From: Pleomorphochaeta sp964545735 | GTDB taxonomy: Bacteria > Spirochaetota > Spirochaetia > Sphaerochaetales > Sphaerochaetaceae | Assembly: GCA_964545735.1 (NCBI GenBank) | Contig: CAZJGS010000161.1 | Coordinates: 1-5,110, forward strand | Reading direction: 5' to 3' | Length of the DNA: 5,110 nucleotides | In this document: piece after piece, positions 1 to 5,110 of the stretch | Position numbering within the stretch: position 1 is the stretch's first letter | Layout of the letters: each line of letters starts with the position of its first letter | Notes under the pieces: model-generated | What the model was told of the DNA's origin: nothing | Databases searched by the model: none | The model's input: only the letters and a program-made list of their open reading frames with translations | Position numbers and translations under genes: made by a program

Positions 1-2509
1 GTCGTTTTGCTTCGCCCCATCGGCGATTTTTCTGAAACTTCTTCAACAGGTCAAAGACTGGAGGTGTATCCTTCCGTCTCCTGTCCTTTCCCATGGCGAT
101 AAGATATTCGCCCTCCGTACCTGGAACCCGTTCCATCAGGTAGGGGGGCGGGGTATTCCGTATGCCCGAAAGGGGTGCCCAGTCCATGAAGGGGAGGAAT
201 ACGACGTCGAATTCCAGTCCCTTGGCCCTGTGTATGGTCATAATCTCGACGGGAGAGCGCGAGGCGGCGGGATCGGCCGGTTCGTACAGGGAACCTATCG
301 TGGCCTTTACCTGCCTGAGGGTTTCAAGGGGCGTACCTTCGTTTGCGTCTCCCAATATTTCGAAAAAGCGCATACAGTTCGCGACACCTGCCATGCCGTA
401 GCGCGATGCCGTCCTGCGTGGCCCGCCCAAGTTTTCCCAAAAGGTTCTGACGGTTACCCCCAAGGGATCGCGTCCAACCCGGCGTGAGGCGTTTTCTATC
501 GCCTTGGTGAGGGGTTCCATGTCGGGATGGGAGTGGGAGGTCAGATATATTTTTTCAATCCAGCTTTTTGGCTCCTGTAGGGCGGTCTCATAGAGAAGAT
601 TCATGTCGAACCACGACCAGGGCGAACGCAAAACAGACGCCCATGCTAGATCGTCGTGAGGGTTTGCCAGTAGTTCGGCAATCTTCATGAGGTGCATCAC
701 CTCCGGGCGCTGCATAAGGCCGAGACCTTCCCGCACCTGAACGGGGATGCCCTGCTCCTTGAAGGCGCTCAGATAGCGGCTGATCCGATTCCTGGTGAAG
801 AGGAGAACCGCGATGGATATGTCATCGCCGGCCGTTCGCATGACCTCCTTGACCTTTCCGGCAAGCCATGCGGCCTCGGTGTCCTTCGCCTTCTGGCTGT
901 CGCTGTCGGTAAAGAGACTGAGCGATATTGCGCCTCCGTCCTTGTCTTCGTACGTCTCAGAGGGGCTGAAGGGAACCTCGTCGGCAGTGGGATCCGGGTT
1001 CTTCATCACCACTTCGCCGAAGAGGCCATTGATCCATTCGATAAGCTTCATATCGGAACGGAAATTTGTTGTCAGGAGGTGCGCGTCGAGGGGGATCGTA
1101 GCACCTCCGGGGATGGGGATTCCACCCTTTGCCTCCATGAAGAGGCTCACCTCCGCGTTTCTGAAGGAATAGATGGACTGCTTGGGATCTCCCACGATAA
1201 AGACTGTTCGCCCGTCTCCGGGAGACCAACCGCCGCAAAGTCGGCTTACGAGTTCCCACTGGGCGCGGTTGGTGTCCTGGAATTCATCGACCAGGAGATG
1301 CTGTATCCGGTGATCGAGATAGAGCTGAACCTCTGAAGGGTCGCTGCCCTCGAGCGCCCGGAGCGCTGCCTGCTCCAGACCGGCAAAGTCAACGACGCGC
1401 CTCTGATTGCATGCGGTCTCGTATTGGTTAATGAGATCCGCCGCAGTGACGATAAAGTCCGAGAGGAGATCCATATCCGACTCAATATTGTGAGGGGAGG
1501 GGAGGACCTTGATCTCGGCGAGGGCGGCGGCGCAGGGCTCGCCCATGGATGTTATCATTTTCCCCCATTTTGTCTTGCTGAAATTGCTGTAGAAGCCGCC
1601 TGCTGGGCCCAATCTTTTTAGAGCCGTTCCCTTCTTTGTAGTCAGGGCATTTGCGACTGTCTGCCAGGAAGGAAGGTCTTCCCAGGAGTCCCCCGGCAGA
1701 GTCGCGGGCAGAAGTGCCTCCAACGGCGCCCCCTGGTCTGAGAGATGGCTGATAAGCTCTTTCCAGTGTGATCCTAACTCTGTTTCCTTAAAGCAGTTTA
1801 TAAGGGTATAGAGATGGCCTTCGACGTAGGTACGAAGGCGTCCTTCCAGGATTTCCGGAAGCTCCGAGAGCCCCCGTCCGCCGGCCTGCCGGATGATCTT
1901 TATCAGGTCTCTGAACCGTCCCCTGGTTTTTATGATGCCGCTGAATTCCTCGGAGATTCCGTTCCAGTTATTGTTGTGGTAGAGGAGCCTGTTCTCAAAT
2001 GCCTTCCTTCTGTTGTCTGTCGCTGGATAGGCAAAAAAGCCCTTCAAAGCGGCTTGGACCGTTTCCTCTATTAGTATGGTCTGATCGTCGTTGTCGATGA
2101 TCTCAAAATCGGGTGCGACTCCCGCTTCAAGTGGCGCTCGCCTGGCGATATAACTACAGAATCCGTGGAATGTCATTATGTTGAGTGTGTCGGACGAGGC
2201 AAGAAAATGCGCCTTGTCCTTGTGTACCCGAAGGGCCTTTTCGGCGAGGGCTGCCATCTCCCCGTCGGGATCACTCGCGGATGCGTTGCCGTTCAGAAAG
2301 CCTGTTATGCGCTGGCGCATCTCCCCGGCAGCCTTTTCTGTAAAGGTGATGGCCAGTATCTCGGAGGGATCGCGAACCTCTCCGAGGAGCTTGAGAAAAC
2401 GCTTTGTAAGGAGGAGGGTCTTGCCGGACCCCGCGGGGGATTCCACGTGGTGCGACCGGCTCGTATCAAGAGCGGCGGTGCGCTGTCCGTCGTCATTTGG
2501 TTTCTTCAT
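1..2509 (-). CDS. UvrD/RecB/AddA-like SF1A DNA helicase (3'-partial)
   Basis: ATP-driven 3'-5' DNA translocase/helicase, presumably the motor subunit partnering the AddB-like nuclease encoded just upstream. My minus-strand translation gives 836 codons without a stop, running off the left edge. Visible motifs: Q-motif-like DDGQRTAAL (6-14); Walker A SPAGSGKT (24-31, K30); motif Ia AITFTEKAAGEM (53-64); MTFHGFC (112-118); motif II LLVDEFQDT (405-413, D408/E409); motif III VGDPKQSIYSFRNAE (439-453); motif IV NFRS (482-485); RPEV (601-604) in domain 2; motif V MTIHRAKGLEFD (757-768). Motif VI and any C-terminal RecB-type nuclease domain would lie beyond the window. The ATG at 2509 is the only credible start: an in-frame TGA lies 8 codons upstream (2534-2536) with no alternative start codon between, and a good Shine-Dalgarno precedes it. 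RecB or AddA are both possible names; the AddB-like neighbour favours AddA-like. No frameshift or missing key residue was seen in the visible part. Confidence 0.93.
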   Translation of the reverse strand, partial: MKKPNDDGQRTAALDTSRSHHVESPAGSGKTLLLTKRFLKLLGEVRDPSEILAITFTEKAAGEMRQRITGFLNGNASASDPDGEMAALAEKALRVHKDKAHFLASSDTLNIMTFHGFCSYIARRAPLEAGVAPDFEIIDNDDQTILIEETVQAALKGFFAYPATDNRRKAFENRLLYHNNNWNGISEEFSGIIKTRGRFRDLIKIIRQAGGRGLSELPEILEGRLRTYVEGHLYTLINCFKETELGSHWKELISHLSDQGAPLEALLPATLPGDSWEDLPSWQTVANALTTKKGTALKRLGPAGGFYSNFSKTKWGKMITSMGEPCAAALAEIKVLPSPHNIESDMDLLSDFIVTAADLINQYETACNQRRVVDFAGLEQAALRALEGSDPSEVQLYLDHRIQHLLVDEFQDTNRAQWELVSRLCGGWSPGDGRTVFIVGDPKQSIYSFRNAEVSLFMEAKGGIPIPGGATIPLDAHLLTTNFRSDMKLIEWINGLFGEVVMKNPDPTADEVPFSPSETYEDKDGGAISLSLFTDSDSQKAKDTEAAWLAGKVKEVMRTAGDDISIAVLLFTRNRISRYLSAFKEQGIPVQVREGLGLMQRPEVMHLMKIAELLANPHDDLAWASVLRSPWSWFDMNLLYETALQEPKSWIEKIYLTSHSHPDMEPLTKAIENASRRVGRDPLGVTVRTFWENLGGPRRTASRYGMAGVANCMRFFEILGDANEGTPLETLRQVKATIGSLYEPADPAASRSPVEIMTIHRAKGLEFDVVFLPFMDWAPLSGIRNTPPPYLMERVPGTEGEYLIAMGKDRRRKDTPPVFDLLKKFQKNRRWGEAKR

Positions 2510-5110
2510 GGGTCTCCTCTTCCGCTTCCTCGCTCAGCGTACCCCGTACTCCTGTTCTGCACAGTGTTATGACCGGACATCTCTCGCAGGTCTTGTAGCG
2601 GTCACTCACCTCTGAGACGGGGAAGGGTTCGGCGCGAAATTCGCCAGACCCCAGCAACTCGCCCAGCTTCGCCATGGCGGCTTTCCAGTCTTCCAGGGAT
2701 GTCTCGATCCCCTTGATTGGAAATATCCTGATATCGCCTGATGATTTAAGGCGTATGTATCCGGCCGAATAGGGCGTATCCGAATCAATATATCTATCAA
2801 GGGCGGGGACCTGTCCGCTCAAAAGGGCCAGGAGATAGACGACAAGCTGGGGTTCTTTCAGACGTATAACAATATCTGTCGTTGAGGGCGTCTCGCCTGT
2901 CTTGTAGTCCCATAGTAGAACACCGCCATCCTTGCTGAAATCTACACGGTCTATACGCCCCTTAAGCGTAAAGGGGAGACCCGCTATCGTGAGGGTGTCG
3001 AACGAGCACTCCTCCGCGACGCATTTCCAACCTTCCCGGCAGCGTTCAATTTCACGGTCCAGCCAATCGGTAAGCATCCCGGCTTCTTCGCTGTCATCGA
3101 GACCGATCCAGCGCCTCCGCTCGACCTGCCAGTGTGGCTTTTCTGCAACATTGTGAAGCTCTTCGTTCACACATTCTATAAGTAGCGCCCGTGCCTGGGA
3201 GAGTATGCCTTCTCTACCCAGATCCATGCCTTCGTCCCTCAACCTCTGAGTGAAGAGCGCCAAGACATTATGAATCCGGTTTCCCTTCTCCCGCGGGGAG
3301 ACGTCCGGCTCTATATCCTGCAATAATTCCATCTTCAGAATGGCTTCGACAAAGAAGCGGTACGGGCAGGTGACTGCCTTCTGAAACTGGCTTACCGAGA
3401 CGGTTCCTGGAATAGCGCCAGGGGCTACAAACGTTTCTCCCGGAGGATCAAGCGACATTTCTTCATGTAATCCTTTATAAGCAAAACGCAGCCATCCGGC
3501 TCTCAGCCATGCTGCGTCGGGGGTGTTCCAGATGTCGATGGATCGCTTCTCCTCGGTGTCTGGCCAGAAAGGGGAAGGGGCGACGGGTTTAAGCTCTTCC
3601 TGCTCCGCCCGAAGGAGCGTGATGTCCGGCGCGAGTGTCATGATATGGCCAAAGGCCCGCTTGGCAAATTCGTACTGGCTCTCCGCCGTGCCTCCCAGCA
3701 CAAGCTTTCTCTCAGTGGAATCGAGGAAGGGAAGGGGGCGCACTGGTTTCGGAAGCGACCGGTCGTCCATGCCGAGGACATACAACTTGTCGAAATCGAG
3801 GCCACGCGATTCGATTGTTCCCATGATCTGTATCCCGGCATCTTCCGCGGCGGCGATCTGTACTACCTTGAGGGACGCGAGATGCGTCAGCCATGCCGAA
3901 AAATCGCGTCCGTCCATCCATGTCTCGGACAGGTGCCGGTCGATCTCCTCCATGATCGCATCAAGACCCCTTTTATCGACGGTATCCTTTTCATCCGATA
4001 CTACAGGAAAACCAAGGTGGGCCCAGACCTCTTGGATCTGCCCCGTCCAGAAGGCGCCCTTCTTTTTCTCTGATGTATTCGTTGTATGGCAGAAGGTTGA
4101 GAGGTGTTTAAGGGTCTCCGGTGGGATCAGATCGTACGTCCGGCGATCTTCGTTCTTTAGTACCCGAAGCAGATCTTCAAACCCGGAGTCAATAGATTTC
4201 TTCCTCCAGATTATATCGGCCCGGGCAATCTGATGGCGTTTCCCCCGCCAGCATCCATAGTAGGGGGACAGAAAGAGTGAGAGGAGCAGCTCGCGGGATT
4301 GCCCCTCCAGCAAAAAGCGCAGGGGAAGCAGGGCCGCATTCATAAGATGTGTTTCAAGGAGTGGAATCCCTTTGGTCATATTGAACCAGTGCAGACCGTG
4401 GGGCGCGGCATCGGCCGTCACGTCCCTGAGGCTGCGCTCCAGCGACTTCGCGTACCGGTTCATGTCTGGAACAATAACCCCTATCCGGTGCAGAGGCACT
4501 TTCAGGGCGTCCCCGGCAAGGCGATGGACCAGGTAGGTGACCTCCTGCTCGGGTGAGGGGAGCGCAAGCGCCTCGATCTTCTCCGGCCTTCGCGCCGGGA
4601 GATCCATGTATTCGACATCGGATTGTTCCTCAAGCGTTACAAACAGTTCGCGCTCCAGTGGGGCGGGTGATTCAAAGCCTGCCAGTGTAATCCTCTCCGG
4701 AAGAACTATTCTGCCATCTTTTACGGCCCGGCGCAGGAGGGAGGGATAACCGGACGGATGAAAGAGACCGCCTGATTTGAGTTTCTTCGCGAAGGCCGCG
4801 CTTATCCATCTTCTCCATTCGACGAGGGGCGTAGAAGGGAAGCCGGAGGCGGGATCAAGACCGTGGCGAACCATGATTTTGTAGGTTTCGTCGAGGGCGG
4901 CGCACAGGTTTGTGTCCACGGTCAGGGGGGAAGGAGGGACGATCCGCTCTGTCAGATCCTTCCAGAGGCTCATACAGTAGAGATCCGCGGCGGGCATCTC
5001 CTCGGGCCACGCTTCGGACCATGTCCGTTCAAGCCAGACTTTCAGACTCATCGCCTGCAGGGATTCCCATCCCCGTTTTCCCTCATGAAGACACCGCAGG
5101 CGGAAATGCC
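2493..5110 (-). CDS. AddB-like PD-(D/E)XK nuclease / probable DNA repair protein (5'-partial)
   Basis: Likely nuclease/scaffold subunit of an AddAB-type helicase-nuclease that processes DNA ends for recombination in the cytoplasm. Residues are numbered from the first visible ATG (5051), which gives 852 aa. The frame continues open for 19 more codons to the window edge with protein-like sequence (ending GKRGWESLQA just before that Met), and there is only a weak RBS before 5051, so the true start is probably outside. Residues 1-550 form a degenerate SF1-like region: no Walker A or DExx box is seen, but a motif V relic (IESRGLDFDKLYVLG, 413-427) remains. The nuclease domain (about 550-835) has H594 in GNRIH, GRID (D701), DYK (D715, K717) and QLVVY (Q735, Y739). 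C562, C822, C825 and C831 match the AddB 4Fe-4S staple. The C-terminus is a short acidic tail. It overlaps the downstream helicase gene by 17 bp. Family choice (TIGR03623-like rather than classical AddB) is inferred; the nuclease call is strong. Confidence 0.9.
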   Translation of the reverse strand, partial: HFRLRCLHEGKRGWESLQAMSLKVWLERTWSEAWPEEMPAADLYCMSLWKDLTERIVPPSPLTVDTNLCAALDETYKIMVRHGLDPASGFPSTPLVEWRRWISAAFAKKLKSGGLFHPSGYPSLLRRAVKDGRIVLPERITLAGFESPAPLERELFVTLEEQSDVEYMDLPARRPEKIEALALPSPEQEVTYLVHRLAGDALKVPLHRIGVIVPDMNRYAKSLERSLRDVTADAAPHGLHWFNMTKGIPLLETHLMNAALLPLRFLLEGQSRELLLSLFLSPYYGCWRGKRHQIARADIIWRKKSIDSGFEDLLRVLKNEDRRTYDLIPPETLKHLSTFCHTTNTSEKKKGAFWTGQIQEVWAHLGFPVVSDEKDTVDKRGLDAIMEEIDRHLSETWMDGRDFSAWLTHLASLKVVQIAAAEDAGIQIMGTIESRGLDFDKLYVLGMDDRSLPKPVRPLPFLDSTERKLVLGGTAESQYEFAKRAFGHIMTLAPDITLLRAEQEELKPVAPSPFWPDTEEKRSIDIWNTPDAAWLRAGWLRFAYKGLHEEMSLDPPGETFVAPGAIPGTVSVSQFQKAVTCPYRFFVEAILKMELLQDIEPDVSPREKGNRIHNVLALFTQRLRDEGMDLGREGILSQARALLIECVNEELHNVAEKPHWQVERRRWIGLDDSEEAGMLTDWLDREIERCREGWKCVAEECSFDTLTIAGLPFTLKGRIDRVDFSKDGGVLLWDYKTGETPSTTDIVIRLKEPQLVVYLLALLSGQVPALDRYIDSDTPYSAGYIRLKSSGDIRIFPIKGIETSLEDWKAAMAKLGELLGSGEFRAEPFPVSEVSDRYKTCERCPVITLCRTGVRGTLSEEAEEETHEETK
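2514..2518 (-). promoter_or_regulatory. Shine-Dalgarno site of the helicase gene, inside the nuclease ORF
   Basis: On the minus strand AGGAG sits 4 nt before the helicase ATG at 2509, within a longer purine-rich run (AGAGGAG at 2520-2514). It lies within the last codons of the upstream nuclease gene, whose TGA stop (2495-2493) falls 14 nt past the first base of the helicase start codon. Ribosomes finishing the nuclease would therefore terminate next to the helicase start, which is the usual layout for translational coupling of subunits made in fixed ratio. The coupling is inferred; the site and spacing are seen directly. Confidence 0.75.

Noticed and set aside
692..1336. Plus-strand ORF of 214 codons
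   Set aside because: Antisense to helicase motifs II-IV and the start of domain 2, which are clearly conserved on the minus strand; the plus-strand product resembles no family and has no independent support.
957..1485. Minus-strand ORFs of 100 and 79 codons in other frames
   Set aside because: Out of frame with the continuous helicase reading frame that carries every SF1A motif in order; not evidence of a frameshift.
2494..2496. ATGA stop-start overlap as the helicase start
   Set aside because: The ATG at 2496 is in a different frame from the helicase motifs; the ATG at 2509 is in frame and has a proper Shine-Dalgarno.
2165..2615. Two overlapping plus-strand ORFs (135 and 145 codons)
   Set aside because: They lie opposite the helicase N-terminus (Walker A, motif Ia) and the nuclease C-terminus; no recognisable domain.
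3523..4233. Plus-strand ORF of 236 codons
   Set aside because: Antisense to the middle of the nuclease gene; Ser/Arg-rich low-complexity product typical of a shadow frame.
1..5110. CRISPR array, tRNA/rRNA, insertion sequence or terminator
   Set aside because: No spaced direct repeats, tRNA-like folds, terminal inverted repeats or hairpin plus T-run were seen by eye; the whole window is explained by two coding frames.

Overview
This window lies almost entirely within two large, tightly coupled genes on the minus strand. Read 5'->3' on that strand, the first (5110 to 2493) encodes an AddB-like PD-(D/E)XK nuclease with a degenerate helicase core. The second (2509 to 1) encodes a UvrD/RecB/AddA-like SF1A DNA helicase. 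The two reading frames overlap by 17 bp. Both genes are cut by the window: the nuclease frame stays open past its first visible ATG up to the right edge, so its N-terminus is missing. The helicase runs off the left edge, so its C-terminus is missing (motif VI and any C-terminal nuclease domain).

Together the pair looks like a two-subunit helicase-nuclease of the AddAB/RecBCD type, which resects double-strand DNA ends for homologous recombination and degrades foreign linear DNA. The helicase shows Walker A, motif Ia, a DEFQDT motif II, motifs III and IV, and motif V. The nuclease shows the GRID...DYK...QxxxY active site and four cysteines arranged like the AddB iron-sulfur 'staple' (one before the nuclease core, then CxxCxxxxxC after it). 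Its length and architecture recall the bacterial 'probable DNA repair protein' family related to AddB (TIGR03623, from memory) more than Bacillus AddB. This family assignment is an inference.

The organism is a bacterium with moderately high GC. Frequent ATA (Ile) and AGG (Arg) codons alongside GC-rich codons would suit a deltaproteobacterial or Nitrospirota-like lineage, but the sequence alone does not settle the taxonomy.

There is no intergenic space in the window, so no promoter, terminator, RNA gene, CRISPR array or mobile element is visible. The only regulatory element I can support is the Shine-Dalgarno sequence of the helicase, which lies inside the last codons of the nuclease gene. 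I see nothing that clearly indicates an undescribed system. The main open points are the true ends of both genes and how many active nuclease centres the complex has.
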